Source of the DNA: Deltaproteobacteria bacterium
Lineage (GTDB): Bacteria; Myxococcota; Kuafuiibacteriia; Kuafuiibacteriales; Kuafuiibacteriaceae
Assembly (NCBI GenBank): GCA_020632995.1
Contig: JACKEN010000007.1
Span: 1-64,000 of the forward strand
DNA length: 64,000 nt
Reading direction: 5' to 3'
How positions within the stretch are numbered: the stretch's first letter is position 1; each line of letters starts with the position of its first letter. A program made the translations under genes and the position numbers. A model generated the notes under the pieces. It was given only the letters and a program-made list of their open reading frames with translations, did no database searches and was not told where the DNA came from. Below are positions 46,513 to 56,058 of this stretch, piece after piece.

Positions 46513-47423
46513 GCGCCAGACATGAGGAAGCGCATCAGCGCCTTCTGGGCGTGCAGGCGGTTCTCGGCCTGGTCCCAGATCGCGGACTGCGCGCCGTACA
46601 TCACGCTCTTCTCGATCTCCTCCTCGCGCACCGCGGGGAGGCAGTGCATGACCCAGGCCTGGGGCCCGGCCTCGGCCACCATCGCCTCGGTGATGCGGTA
46701 GTCCTTGAAGATCTTGCGCCGCCCCTCGGCCTCCGCCTCCTGGCCCATGGAGATCCAGGTGTCGGTGTAGAGGACGTCGGCGCCCTTCACCACCTCCCGC
46801 GGGTCGGTGAGCTGGGTCAGGCGCCCCTTCAGGCCCTGGGCCTCGGCCATGATGCCGTCGGGGAGCCGGTAGCCGTCGGGCGAGCACACGTAGACGTCGG
46901 CGCCGAGGGCCGCGGCGAGCAGGCCGGTGGACGCGGCCACGTTGTTCCCGTCGCCCACGTAGACGAACTTCACCCCCTCGATGCGCCCCACCTTCTCGCG
47001 GATGGCCATCACGTCGGCCAGGGCCTGGCAGGGGTGCCGCTCGTCCGAGAGCGCGTTGATCACCGGGATGGTCGCGGTGGCCGCCATGTCGCGCAGGCTC
47101 TGTTGCGAGAACACCCGCGCCACGAAGAGGTGGACGTAGCCGCTCACCACCCGGGCGAAGTCCTCGAGCTCCTCGCCGTGCCCGAGCTTGGTGTTGCCGG
47201 CGGTGAGCTCCACCACCTGGCCGCCGAGCTCGTGCACGCCCACCGTGAACGAGATCCGGGTGCGCACGCTGGGCTTCTCGAAGTAGACCGCGACGTGCTT
47301 GCCCGCGAGGTCGGTGCGGTGGGCGCCGTCCTTGCGTTGGGCCTTCATGCGGTCCGCGTCGGCGAGGATCGCGAGGCTCTCCTCGGGGGTCAGATCCAGC
47401 TCGGTGAGGTAGCTCCGTGCCAT
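46509..47423 (-). CDS. argF: Ornithine carbamoyltransferase
   Basis: A 304-residue transcarbamoylase. The carbamoyl-phosphate loop FEKPSVRTR (a variant of FEKxSTRTR), HPCQALAD, DGNNVAAS and the ornithine-site MHCLPA are in order and at the expected spacing. It converts ornithine and carbamoyl phosphate to citrulline. It is the third gene of an arginine operon on the minus strand (argC, argJ-argB, argF), 115 bp after argJ-argB. N-acetylornithine carbamoyltransferase was considered, but the length and motifs fit the ordinary enzyme. Confidence 0.92.
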   Translation of the reverse strand: MARSYLTELDLTPEESLAILADADRMKAQRKDGAHRTDLAGKHVAVYFEKPSVRTRISFTVGVHELGGQVVELTAGNTKLGHGEELEDFARVVSGYVHLFVARVFSQQSLRDMAATATIPVINALSDERHPCQALADVMAIREKVGRIEGVKFVYVGDGNNVAASTGLLAAALGADVYVCSPDGYRLPDGIMAEAQGLKGRLTQLTDPREVVKGADVLYTDTWISMGQEAEAEGRRKIFKDYRITEAMVAEAGPQAWVMHCLPAVREEEIEKSVMYGAQSAIWDQAENRLHAQKALMRFLMSGA

Positions 47424-47538
47424 GCCCTCCCCTAGCCCGGATCCGCGACCACGTCACGCCCTACGCGGGGGCGAGCGGGCCGCGCGGGCCCGCTTTCAGA
47501 TGTGTCGCAGCGTGAGGCGGAAGCGCCGGTCAGACCGG

Positions 47539-49641
47539 TCAGGCGTGGCGGATCAGCGTCCCCACCCCGCGGTCGGTGAAGAGCTCGGCGATCAGGTTGT
47601 GCTTCACCCGGCCGTCCACCAGGTGCACCGAGGAGAGCCCGCCCCGGAGCGCCCGCAAGGCGGCCTGCAGCTTCGGCCGCATCGGCCCCGCGATGCGCCC
47701 GGTCTCGAGCCGCATCTTGAGCTGGTCGCCGTTGAGCTCCGAGATCACCTGGTCGCCCTCCATGAGGCCGGCCACGTCGGAGAGGAAGATCAGCTTGGTG
47801 GCGCCCAGGGCCGCGGCCAGCTCCGCCGCCACCACATCGGCGTTGAGGTTGTAGGCGAGGCCCTCCTCGCCCAGGCCCACCGGCGAGATCACCGGCAGGT
47901 AGCCGTCGCGCTCCAGCATGTCCAACAGGCGCGTGTCGATGGACTCCACCTCGCCCACCAGGCCCATGTCGCGGTCGCTCTCCATCTTGTGGGCGCGGAT
48001 GAGCCCGCCGTCCTTGCCGGACAGCCCCACCGCCTTGCTGCCGTGGCGGTTCAGGGCCGCCACCAGGCGCTGGTTCACGCTGCCGGTGAGCACCATCTCG
48101 ACCACCCCGATGGAGGCGTGGTCGGTGACCCGGAGCCCGTCGATGAACTCCGGGGTCTGGCCGAGGCGCTCCATCGTCTTGGAGATCTCCGGCCCGCCCC
48201 CGTGCACCACCACCGGTCGCAGGCCCACCGCCTGCAACAGGAGCACGTCCTCCGCGAAGTGCTCCTCGAGCTTGGGGTCGAGCATCGCCGCCCCGCCCAG
48301 CTTGATCACCGCGCGGATGCCCTTGAAGTGCTCGATGTAGCGCAGGGCCTCGACCAGGATCTTGCGCTTGATGGTCGGGCCCAGCTCGGCCAGGCGCTCG
48401 TTCACCGCCACCCGGCCGTCGGCCGAGGTCTGGGTGATCGCGGCGTAGTCCGCGTTGATCTTGACGTAGTCGTAGGAGAGGTCGCACCCGAAGGCCTTGG
48501 CCGACGCGTCCCCCAGCCCCACCTCCACCGCGATCTCGATGACGGGCTCCGAGAGCCGGTGCCGGAGCTGCACCGGGTCGTCGTGGCGCACCATGGCGCC
48601 GTCCTCGAAGAAGACCAGGTCCTGGATCCGCAAGCCGGCCTTCGCCAGCTCGAACGCCCCGCCCTTCCTCGACGCCGCGCCGCCCACCGTGGCCAGCACC
48701 CGGCCCGCCATGTTGGGGTCGGCGCCGAACACCGCCGCCTTCACCAACATCGACGAGGCCACCGCGCGGGCGTAGGCCCGGGCGTCCTCCCGCCGGGCCG
48801 CCCCGGTGACCGTCACCTCGACGCTGCGGGTGGCCCCCTCGCCGTCGGCCGCGATGGCCCGGGTCAGCTCCAAGAAGAGCTCCGCCACCGTCTCGGCGAA
48901 GAGCTCGTAGTCCTCGTCCTCGGTCTCGATGCGGGGGTTCTCGGCCCAGCCGTTGGCCAGGGCCACCACCGCGTCGTTGGTGGACATCTCCTCGTCCACC
49001 GTGAGCTGGTTCAGGGTGTCGTCCACCGCGGCCGAGAGCGCCTTCTGCAACATCGGTTGCGCGATGGCGCAGTCGGTGGTGAGGAACACCAGGGTCGTCG
49101 CGAGCGAAGGCGCGATCATCCCCGAGCCCTTGGCGACGGCGCAGATCTGCACCCGATCGCCGGACAGGAAGATCTCCCGGTGCTCGATCTTGGTGACCTT
49201 GTCGGTGGTGAGCACGCTCTCCGCGAAGGGCCGCGGGTAGCGCCCCAGCTCGGTGAGGAGCTCCTCCATCCCATCGGTCACCCGCTCGATCGGGAGCCGG
49301 TGCCCCACCACCCCGGTGTAGGCGGTGAGGACCTCCTCGGTCTCCACCCCGAGCAGGTCGGAGAGCGCGTCCGCCACCCGCAGGTCGTCTTGCACGCCCT
49401 CGTCGCCGGTGAGGGCGTTGGCGTTGCCGCTCACCGTGAGGACCGCGCGCACGCTCCCGCCCGCGTCGCGGAGGGCCTCGATGCGGGCGGTGTTGGGGGC
49501 GCGGCTCTTGTTCTGGGTGACGCACGCCGCCATCACCGCCGGCGCCTCCGAGAGGAGGATGCCGCAGTCCCGCTTGCTGTTCTTGATCCCGACGTTGCGC
49601 CCCGCGGCGAGAAAGCCCGGCGGCAGCTTCAGCTCATCCAT
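47539..49641 (-). CDS. argJB: ArgJ-ArgB fusion: ornithine acetyltransferase joined to N-acetylglutamate kinase
   Basis: A 700-residue protein from ATG 49641, which shares one base with the argC stop (TGATG). Residues 1 to about 423 are ArgJ: TQNKSRAPN, TVSGNANALTG, VAKGSGMIAP and the self-cleavage site Ala181-Thr182 (LATTLVF), ending in YVKINADYAAIT. From about 424 ArgB begins: RAVIKLGGAAM, VVVHGGGPEIS, LSGKDGG, YNLNADVVA and LSDVAGLM. So the enzyme transferring acetyl groups between ornithine and glutamate is continuous with the kinase of the next step. ArgJ normally self-cleaves at the Ala-Thr bond, which would separate the alpha chain from a beta-chain-ArgB hybrid. There is no frame break in the DNA, so this is a real fusion or a very recent one. 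Confidence 0.9.
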   Translation of the reverse strand: MDELKLPPGFLAAGRNVGIKNSKRDCGILLSEAPAVMAACVTQNKSRAPNTARIEALRDAGGSVRAVLTVSGNANALTGDEGVQDDLRVADALSDLLGVETEEVLTAYTGVVGHRLPIERVTDGMEELLTELGRYPRPFAESVLTTDKVTKIEHREIFLSGDRVQICAVAKGSGMIAPSLATTLVFLTTDCAIAQPMLQKALSAAVDDTLNQLTVDEEMSTNDAVVALANGWAENPRIETEDEDYELFAETVAELFLELTRAIAADGEGATRSVEVTVTGAARREDARAYARAVASSMLVKAAVFGADPNMAGRVLATVGGAASRKGGAFELAKAGLRIQDLVFFEDGAMVRHDDPVQLRHRLSEPVIEIAVEVGLGDASAKAFGCDLSYDYVKINADYAAITQTSADGRVAVNERLAELGPTIKRKILVEALRYIEHFKGIRAVIKLGGAAMLDPKLEEHFAEDVLLLQAVGLRPVVVHGGGPEISKTMERLGQTPEFIDGLRVTDHASIGVVEMVLTGSVNQRLVAALNRHGSKAVGLSGKDGGLIRAHKMESDRDMGLVGEVESIDTRLLDMLERDGYLPVISPVGLGEEGLAYNLNADVVAAELAAALGATKLIFLSDVAGLMEGDQVISELNGDQLKMRLETGRIAGPMRPKLQAALRALRGGLSSVHLVDGRVKHNLIAELFTDRGVGTLIRHA

Positions 49642-50669
49642 CAAGCATCCCCCGCCGGCAAGAGGCCGGTGGCCTCGGGCAACCCGAGCAGGAGGTTGAG
49701 GTTCTGCACCGCCTGGCCGGCGGCGCCCTTGCCCAAGTTGTCGATGGCCGCGAACGCGCAGACCATCTGGGTCCGCGGCTCGACCCGCGCGTGGACCTCC
49801 ACGAAGTTGGTGCCCCGCACCGGCGCGGTCTCCGGGGGCCGGTCTACCCACGCCATGAAGGGGTGCCCGCCCAGGGTCTCCTTGTAGGCCCGCTCCACCT
49901 CGATCGAGGAGACGCCGCGGTGCACCGGCGCGTAGACCGAGACCAGGATGCCCCGCCGCATCGGGATGAGGTGCGCGGTGAAGCACAGCCGCACCGGCCG
50001 CCCGCTCACCGCGGCCAGGGCCTGCTCCACCTCGGGGGTGTGCTGGTGCCGACCCACGCGGTAGGCGCGCAGGTTCTCTTGCACCTCGGGGAACATCAGC
50101 TCATCCTTGGTGCTCCGGCCAGCCCCGGTGACCCCGCTCTTGCCGTCCGCCACCAGCGGCGCGCCGGGCACCAGGAGGTGGTGGGCCATCAGCGGCGCGC
50201 ACGCGGCGATCGTGGCGGTGGCGTAGCAGCCGGGGTTGGCCACCAGCCGCGCGTCCGCCGGCACCTCGAACAGCTCCGGGAGCCCGTACACCGCCTCGTC
50301 CAGGAGCGCGGGAGCGGGGTGGGTGAAGCCGTACCACTCCTCGTACGCCGCGGGGTCCCGCAGCCGGAACGCGCCGGACAGATCGATCACCCTGAGCCCA
50401 CGATCGAGGAGCCGGGGCGCCAGGTCGGCGCTCGCCTCGGCCGGCATCGCCAACAGGGCGATCTGCCCCTCGCGGGTGGCCTCGAAGACCTCGGCGTGGC
50501 TGGTGAAGCGCAAGTCGGTCGGCCAACGGCGCAGCCGCTCCGCCACCATCTCGCCCGCCCAGCGGTCCGAGCTGGCCGCCACCACCGTCACCGCGGGGTG
50601 CCCTGCCAGGATGTCCAACAGCTCGAGCCCGGAGTACCCGGACGCGCCGAAGATCACGGCCTCCGTCAC
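49641..50669 (-). CDS. argC: N-acetyl-gamma-glutamyl-phosphate reductase
   Basis: A 342-residue protein. GTG 50669 is chosen as the codon immediately before the Rossmann motif (VIFGASGYSGLELL); the longer upstream frame to 50762 has no family similarity. The catalytic Cys is in NPGCYATA, and HQHTPE and the C-terminal NLGKGAAGQAVQNLN are the expected ArgC blocks. It reduces N-acetylglutamyl phosphate, the step after ArgB, and is the first gene of this operon. It lies head to head with the DUF2520 gene (about 120 bp), so both promoters should be in that gap. No ARG box could be confirmed by eye. Confidence 0.93.
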   Translation of the reverse strand: MTEAVIFGASGYSGLELLDILAGHPAVTVVAASSDRWAGEMVAERLRRWPTDLRFTSHAEVFEATREGQIALLAMPAEASADLAPRLLDRGLRVIDLSGAFRLRDPAAYEEWYGFTHPAPALLDEAVYGLPELFEVPADARLVANPGCYATATIAACAPLMAHHLLVPGAPLVADGKSGVTGAGRSTKDELMFPEVQENLRAYRVGRHQHTPEVEQALAAVSGRPVRLCFTAHLIPMRRGILVSVYAPVHRGVSSIEVERAYKETLGGHPFMAWVDRPPETAPVRGTNFVEVHARVEPRTQMVCAFAAIDNLGKGAAGQAVQNLNLLLGLPEATGLLPAGDA

Positions 50670-50791
50670 GCGGGCACTTCGCACATCGCTGATGGGTTTC
50701 GTCAAGGACTGCGGCGGGCTGCCTCCGAGTTGTCTCAGGCCGCGGGTGCGAAAAGCCCCCATGTCCGCCCCGGGTGAGGGATGATGCCGCC

Positions 50792-51409
50792 ATGGAGCTG
50801 AGCGTCATCGGGCGCGGCAAGGCCGGCCGGGCCCTCGCCCAGGCCCTGGGCGTCCCCAACCTCCCCCACGGATCCCGCCCCCCGGGCCTGGTGATCCTCG
50901 CCGTGCCCGACCACGCGGTCGCGGCCGAGGCCGCCGCCTTCGAGGGCCGCTGCGCCCACCTCTCGGGCAGCCTGAACCTCCCCGACGTCCCCTCCGCCCA
51001 CCCCCTCACCAGCTTCGACGGCCACCCCGCCGACTGGCGCGGCACCCCCCTCGCCCTCACCGGCCCGGTGCCCGACGCGATCACCGCCGCCCTGACCGGC
51101 CTCGGCTTCGAGCCCTTCCCGCTCCCGGCCGAGCACAAGGCGCTCTACCACGCCGCGGCGGTCTTGACGTCGGGCCACGCGGCGACCCTGTGGCTGGGCG
51201 CGGCAAGGCTGCTTGCCGACGCGGGGGTGGCGCTGCCGGGTCGGGGGCTGTGGCCGCTGGCGCAGGCTACGTTGCGGAACGTGGAGCAGCGGGGGGAGGC
51301 GGGGCGCACCGGCCCGTTCGTGCGGGGGGATGTGGCGACGATCGAGCGGGACGCGGCGGCGCTGCCGGAGGCTTGGCGGGAGGTGTTCTTGCGGCTGGGG
51401 GGGCTATAG
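50792..51409 (+). CDS. Rossmann-like/DUF2520 protein
   Basis: A 205-residue protein with N-terminal IGRGKAGRALAQAL, a glycine-rich NAD(P)-binding start, and C-terminal HKALYHAAAVLTSGHAATLW, which is the DUF2520 hallmark. Such proteins are 6-phosphogluconate-dehydrogenase-like and of uncertain substrate. They are sometimes placed near pantothenate genes, which are absent here. It is divergent from argC. Its end overlaps the convergent next gene by 6 bp. Confidence 0.8.
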   Translation: MELSVIGRGKAGRALAQALGVPNLPHGSRPPGLVILAVPDHAVAAEAAAFEGRCAHLSGSLNLPDVPSAHPLTSFDGHPADWRGTPLALTGPVPDAITAALTGLGFEPFPLPAEHKALYHAAAVLTSGHAATLWLGAARLLADAGVALPGRGLWPLAQATLRNVEQRGEAGRTGPFVRGDVATIERDAAALPEAWREVFLRLGGL

Positions 51410-51784
51410 GGCAGACCAACCAAACCACGCGAGCACCGCGCCGAGGAGCGTCAGCGCGCCGAGGCCCGCATAGGCGACGGGCCCCGGCTTCGCCTGAGTG
51501 GCCATGGGGAGATACTGGCGCCATGCGCCGACCGCGACGAGCAACCAGCCGGAGAGCGTGATGAGCACCCGCCAGTCCGCTACCCAGAGGTTGTGGAGCG
51601 CGACGATGACCAACCCCGCGACGAACAGCACGAGGCCGTTGAGCGTCACCACGGTCGGCGGTACGTCCTTCCAGATGCGAAAGTTCAGCGCCTCGGAGGT
51701 CGCAACCACGAAGAGGGTCGGGCCGAGGATCGCTGCGATCAGGTTCGATGGCTCCAAGGCTCCATCATACCCCCGCCTGTTCAT
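51404..51784 (-). CDS. Small unknown membrane protein (four helices)
   Basis: A 126-residue protein from ATG 51784. Four hydrophobic segments are visible (AAILGPTLFVVATS, TLNGLVLFVAGLVIVAL, VLITLSGWLLVAVGA and VAYAGLGALTLLGAVLAWFG). No motif identifies a function. The frame continues upstream to 52108 but that part is low complexity and is treated as untranslated. It converges on the DUF2520 gene. Confidence 0.6.
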   Translation of the reverse strand: MNRRGYDGALEPSNLIAAILGPTLFVVATSEALNFRIWKDVPPTVVTLNGLVLFVAGLVIVALHNLWVADWRVLITLSGWLLVAVGAWRQYLPMATQAKPGPVAYAGLGALTLLGAVLAWFGWSAL

Positions 51785-51839
51785 TTCCCGCTCGAATCGG
51801 CGTACGCTGGGATGTGTATTCGGATCGTGGGGTAGGTGA

Positions 51840-52376
51840 ATGCGATTCGTCGTCGAGCTACCGCTGAAACCTTCGAGCGCGGTGCGCGCGCTGGCCGTGA
51901 TGTGCTGTCTTTCCAGCGTGGGGCTCATCTCCGTCCCCGCTCCGGCGTGCTCACCGTCGTCGACGGAGGTCTCGCTCGGCGCAAAGCTCGACGAGTTCAC
52001 GGTCGGCACGCTGCCCGCACCGGAGGTTGGCCAGATCGAGTGGGTCCTTCCACCGGAGTCGTGGCTGGGGTGCGGCGGAGATGATGGCTGCAGCTTCGCA
52101 TCGATCACGATCGAGGTGCGTTCCGCGCAGCTCGACTATCTGGCAATCGTCATACCCGACACCCCTGGCACTCACTTCTTTCGACCTCGCTCATTCGGTT
52201 CGGACGCGCTCGAGTTCGACCTCGGCGCCGAGGAGGCGGAGTGGTTCGTGGGTTCCGATTGTGTCGGTACGGAGATCGAAGTATCGGTGGTCGTCGATTC
52301 GGTTCGCTCGCGGTCCGTGCGCGTCGTCGTTCCGCCAACGCCGGAGCTTCGGTGTAGTCACACAGGCCAAGACTAA
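51840..52376 (+). CDS. Unknown exported protein
   Basis: A 178-residue protein with an N-terminal signal sequence (VRALAVMCCLSSVGLISVPAPA). The rest is mainly beta-type sequence with cysteines near 77, 84, 141 and 172 and no recognised domain. The surrounding DNA is more AT-rich than the window average and the next two genes are also unrecognised, so the block may have been acquired horizontally. Confidence 0.5.
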   Translation: MRFVVELPLKPSSAVRALAVMCCLSSVGLISVPAPACSPSSTEVSLGAKLDEFTVGTLPAPEVGQIEWVLPPESWLGCGGDDGCSFASITIEVRSAQLDYLAIVIPDTPGTHFFRPRSFGSDALEFDLGAEEAEWFVGSDCVGTEIEVSVVVDSVRSRSVRVVVPPTPELRCSHTGQD

Positions 52377-52541
52377 TCGCTCTGTATGCGGGGCGGCCGA
52401 CCCACCTCCATCACCAGCATCCTACATACGCTGGCGGCGCCTTGTATCTCTGTCTTGCGCACGGCCCTTGAACCGAGTGGACGGGACACGTGATCGGCAT
52501 CGCACGGCACTATTCCCACACCTCTGATACCCTCGGACGTC

Positions 52542-53819
52542 ATGCGCTGGCTCCTACCTGCCTCCTCCGTCATCCTGCTGGTGTGCTCCGCTGCGTGCAG
52601 CGACGAGGGCCTGCCCTTGGAGATCGCGCGACTGGACACACCGCTCTCGAGCACCGTCACCACCTACGCCGATGGCGGCGGGCTGCTCGCTCGTGCTGTA
52701 GTGACGCCCAGCTTCGTTGCCTATCGTGGCGACGGCGACGCGTGGGTGAGCCTCGGGGCCCTCGGGCCCGTGACCGCATACCAGATCGAGCACCCGCGCT
52801 ACACCCTGTGGGTGGCCTGCCCTGGCGTCGAAGGCGAGCCCACGCAAGTCAACCTGCTCTTCCTTACGAGTGAAGACACCTTGGAGCCCGCGGTGCTCTG
52901 CGACCCAGCACCGCCCATAGATGGCCTCCGCTCCTTGTCACTCGTGGTGGGCGAGACCAACAACCGCATGCTCAGGATGGCCGCCGGCAGCATCAACACC
53001 GCCTGGTACGACGCGACAGGCAGCCTGATCACCATCACCTCCTTCAGCCAGGGTTCGGGACCTTACGACCTGGTCACCATGTCCTCGGACGGCCCGAACG
53101 ACGTCGGCCTATGGATCGATCGTGACGTGGCGCTGGCGGGCGAACTCGAGTACACCGCGAACCCGGCGCAACCCTTCCTGCCTTTCTCCTTCGGCTCCCA
53201 CCCATCCAGATCTACCGAGACCAACGAACAGACCGATCACCTCTACGTCACGAGGAACCGCACCGCGATCGTCATGCCCAGCACAGGCCTCCAGAGCCTC
53301 GCGATCGTGCCGGACGAGGCCAGGGACAGCGGGGACATAGACCTGGTGTCCGCCTGGACGAGGGACGGCGACAATGGGCTCGCCGCCCTGAGCTATCGAC
53401 AAGATCCCCGGGACACGAACCTGGCATACCCGGATCCCCTGATCGGCGGGGCCATCCGCAACGTGGGGGCGCGGCGCTTCTCGCTGGAGCTCCCCACGGG
53501 TCAGGCCGGCATCCAGGTCATGCAGGCTCACCTGCAACCCTCGGAGAGCCCGTTGACGATCGATCTCTGGATATCCGAGCGCTGGCTGGCCGAGTCGGCG
53601 CTCGTCGATGTCGACTTCCCGCCTTCGTACGACCCGAGCCAGGTCCTGGGCGCGCCAGGCGACAGCGTCGTGTCGAGGGCATGGGCGCGGTGGAGCAACC
53701 GAGACAGCCGGAGCCTCGCCGAGTCCATCCAGCACGAAGGGCGCGTCGTGCCGCGAAGCCTCGACGGCCTGGACGTGGCGGCTGCCTCGATCGGGCTGCA
53801 GAGCGGTACCGTAGAGTAG
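52542..53819 (+). CDS. Unknown lipoprotein
   Basis: A 425-residue protein from ATG 52542 with a lipoprotein signal (ILLVCSAAC, Cys19). The mature part is beta-rich with Asp/Asn/Gly patches (DGGGLL, ADGGG) but no clear repeat or catalytic motif. It follows the exported protein by 165 bp and precedes the next gene by 1 bp, suggesting an operon. Confidence 0.6.
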   Translation: MRWLLPASSVILLVCSAACSDEGLPLEIARLDTPLSSTVTTYADGGGLLARAVVTPSFVAYRGDGDAWVSLGALGPVTAYQIEHPRYTLWVACPGVEGEPTQVNLLFLTSEDTLEPAVLCDPAPPIDGLRSLSLVVGETNNRMLRMAAGSINTAWYDATGSLITITSFSQGSGPYDLVTMSSDGPNDVGLWIDRDVALAGELEYTANPAQPFLPFSFGSHPSRSTETNEQTDHLYVTRNRTAIVMPSTGLQSLAIVPDEARDSGDIDLVSAWTRDGDNGLAALSYRQDPRDTNLAYPDPLIGGAIRNVGARRFSLELPTGQAGIQVMQAHLQPSESPLTIDLWISERWLAESALVDVDFPPSYDPSQVLGAPGDSVVSRAWARWSNRDSRSLAESIQHEGRVVPRSLDGLDVAAASIGLQSGTVE

Positions 53820-53820
53820 C

Positions 53821-54486
53821 GTGGCGCCTGAACCAACACAGGTCGAGGTGCCCCTCCACCTCTTCGCGCGGTGCGTGCGGGACTGGGATGACACGCGTAG
53901 TGCCATCGCCAACGGGTCCGCCAATGACCAGCCTCCAGGGCTGGAGAGCGACCTCGAGTACGTCCTGACCCATGCCTTCGACTACGGCCCAGGCACCCAG
54001 GGCTACTGGTGCGATGGCGTGACGATCGAAAGCGCCGAGCGTTGGGACTCCGGGGCCCCCCTCTTGAAGGGCAAGGCCGTCCTCGCCCTGGGGAGCGGCC
54101 CCTGGTGCCGGGTGCCCATCGCGGCGGAGATGATCTGCGATCCGAGCTCGATGCTTCTGCAACGCATCTTGCTCCACGTCGGCGCCGCGAGCCTCGGCTC
54201 CCTCGCCGCGCACGAGCACGTCGAGGATCCGACCGCCCCGCCCTGGCTCCTCTGCTTCGAGGTCCCGCGCCCCGGTGAGACGCCGCTCCCGAACGCCGCT
54301 GCGCTCTTCGACCAGGTCGAGACGTGGTCGCGCGCGCACCCGGGCCGCCCGATCGTCGGCCCGGAGTGGACGCCCATGACCCTCCCCGAGGTCCTGGCCT
54401 ACCTGGAGTCCGCGGTCACCGCGGGGGTCGCCCTCCACACCGAGGACACCTGGCTCGATGGAGGCGAGGCGCTGCGGATCGTGTAA
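53821..54486 (+). CDS. Unknown protein
   Basis: A 221-residue soluble protein starting at GTG 53821, one base after the preceding stop, so probably translationally coupled. Mixed alpha/beta sequence with several Trp and Cys residues (YWCDGV, PWCRVPI, PPWLLCFEV) and no signal peptide. I do not recognise it. Confidence 0.55.
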   Translation: MAPEPTQVEVPLHLFARCVRDWDDTRSAIANGSANDQPPGLESDLEYVLTHAFDYGPGTQGYWCDGVTIESAERWDSGAPLLKGKAVLALGSGPWCRVPIAAEMICDPSSMLLQRILLHVGAASLGSLAAHEHVEDPTAPPWLLCFEVPRPGETPLPNAAALFDQVETWSRAHPGRPIVGPEWTPMTLPEVLAYLESAVTAGVALHTEDTWLDGGEALRIV

Positions 54487-54488
54487 GC

Positions 54489-55982
54489 CTAGGCCGGGAG
54501 CTCGATCCGCACCCGCGTCCCCTGCTCCAACCGGCTCGTGATCCTGATCGTCCCCTGGTGCGCCCGCACCACCTCTCGCACGTACGGCAGCCCGTTCCCC
54601 CGCCCCACCGCGCGGGTGGTGAAGCCGGGCTCGAACACCCGCTCCAGCGTGCGCGGGTCGATGCCGGGGCCGGTGTCCTCCACCTCCAGCACCACGCGCT
54701 GGCCGAGCGGGGTCCGGCGGGCCTCGGCCCGAAGGGTGATGCGTCCGCCCTCGGGCATGGCCTGGGCGGCGTTCGCGGCCAGGTTCTCGAGCGCCGCGGT
54801 CAGAAGCGGCGCGTCGGCCTGCACCTTCGGCAGCCCCGGCTCGACCTCGGCTGCCACCTCCACCGAAGGCCCGCGCGCGGCCCGCTCGGCCGCCACCACC
54901 GCGTCGATGAGCGCCCCAAGGTCCAGCGCCGTCAAGTCGGGTTGCACCCGGGCCAGACGCTCGAGCTCACGGACGGTGCGCTCGAGCTGATCCGCCTTCT
55001 TCTCGATCAGCTGGAGGAACGCAGGGTCCACAGGCAGGCCATTTCGCAGGTCCTCCTGCACCAGCTGGGCCGCGCCCTTGATCGCGGCGGTGGGGTTGAG
55101 GACGTCGTGGGTGATCTGATCGACCCACTGGCCGAGGGTCTGGTGGTACCGCCGCCGAGCGCGGCGCGTGGTCACGAGGTGCACCAGGGGCCGCACCGCG
55201 ACAAGGAACGAGATCAGCACGAAGACGGTGCCGAAGACCAGCAGCCCGGTACGCCGGACCGCGACCGCCACCAGCAAGACCTCGCCCACCACCGCGACCA
55301 GGGCCAGGAGCACGATGGTGACGAGGGCGGAGGTCTTCGGCCGATCGAAGAGGCCCCGGGTCTCGAGGAGCATGGCGCCGAGTACCAGCGCGGCCAGCGC
55401 GAGCCCGATCGCGGCGAGCCGGGGCGCGGGCAAGCCGCCGATGGACGCAAGGTCGGTTGCAACCCCGCCGAAGCCCAGCGCGGCCGCCGCGCCGAGCATG
55501 TAGCAGCGCACCCGCTCCGCCCCCGGGCTGGTGCGGGCGTGGTGCACGAAGCGCGGGCCGAGCACCGCGACCGCGACGACCAGACCCGCGAGCATGGCGA
55601 AGGCCCACGCGTCGCTCCCCGGGAAGCCCGCCAGCGCGGGGTGCAGGCGCGGGCCGAGGCTGAGGAGCGCGAGGCCGACGAAGTAGACGTACATGAGCAC
55701 CAGGAGCGGGCGCAGGCGCCGCCTGAGGCCCAGGAAGCCCGCCAACAGCGAGATGGCGGGGGCCGCCGCGAGCGCCGCCGCGACCTCGGTGAGCCCGTGC
55801 CAGCGCGGGCCCGGGGCCACCTCCTCGAGGCCGTCCGCGGCGCAGTAGGCGAACAGGAACAGGGACATCAGCCCCAGCTCGCCGGTGAGGCGCCCCTCCT
55901 GACGCCGCAGCGCGGTGGCCACCGCGAGGCTCCCGAAGAGCACCGCCGCCACGAGCGAGAGGACGTCGTAGGTGGTCACCAC
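54489..55982 (-). CDS. Sensor histidine kinase with polytopic N-terminal domain
   Basis: A 497-residue protein with about eight hydrophobic segments (1-255) and a cytoplasmic kinase part. The H-box reads THDVLNPTAAIKG, with the expected His. The ATPase has NAAQAM, DTGPGID, FEPGFTT and GRGNGLPYV. Because the N-terminal half is mostly membrane, it probably senses a membrane or periplasmic cue. The NtrC-type regulator gene starts about 80 bp away on the opposite strand, and the two are the likely pair. Confidence 0.85.
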   Translation of the reverse strand: MVTTYDVLSLVAAVLFGSLAVATALRRQEGRLTGELGLMSLFLFAYCAADGLEEVAPGPRWHGLTEVAAALAAAPAISLLAGFLGLRRRLRPLLVLMYVYFVGLALLSLGPRLHPALAGFPGSDAWAFAMLAGLVVAVAVLGPRFVHHARTSPGAERVRCYMLGAAAALGFGGVATDLASIGGLPAPRLAAIGLALAALVLGAMLLETRGLFDRPKTSALVTIVLLALVAVVGEVLLVAVAVRRTGLLVFGTVFVLISFLVAVRPLVHLVTTRRARRRYHQTLGQWVDQITHDVLNPTAAIKGAAQLVQEDLRNGLPVDPAFLQLIEKKADQLERTVRELERLARVQPDLTALDLGALIDAVVAAERAARGPSVEVAAEVEPGLPKVQADAPLLTAALENLAANAAQAMPEGGRITLRAEARRTPLGQRVVLEVEDTGPGIDPRTLERVFEPGFTTRAVGRGNGLPYVREVVRAHQGTIRITSRLEQGTRVRIELPA

Positions 55983-56058
55983 CGCCGATTCTGCACGGGT
56001 CGGGCCAAGGAACCAGCGGGCAGGCCGAATCGGCCGATCTGGCGCGGGTGCCGGTGCG

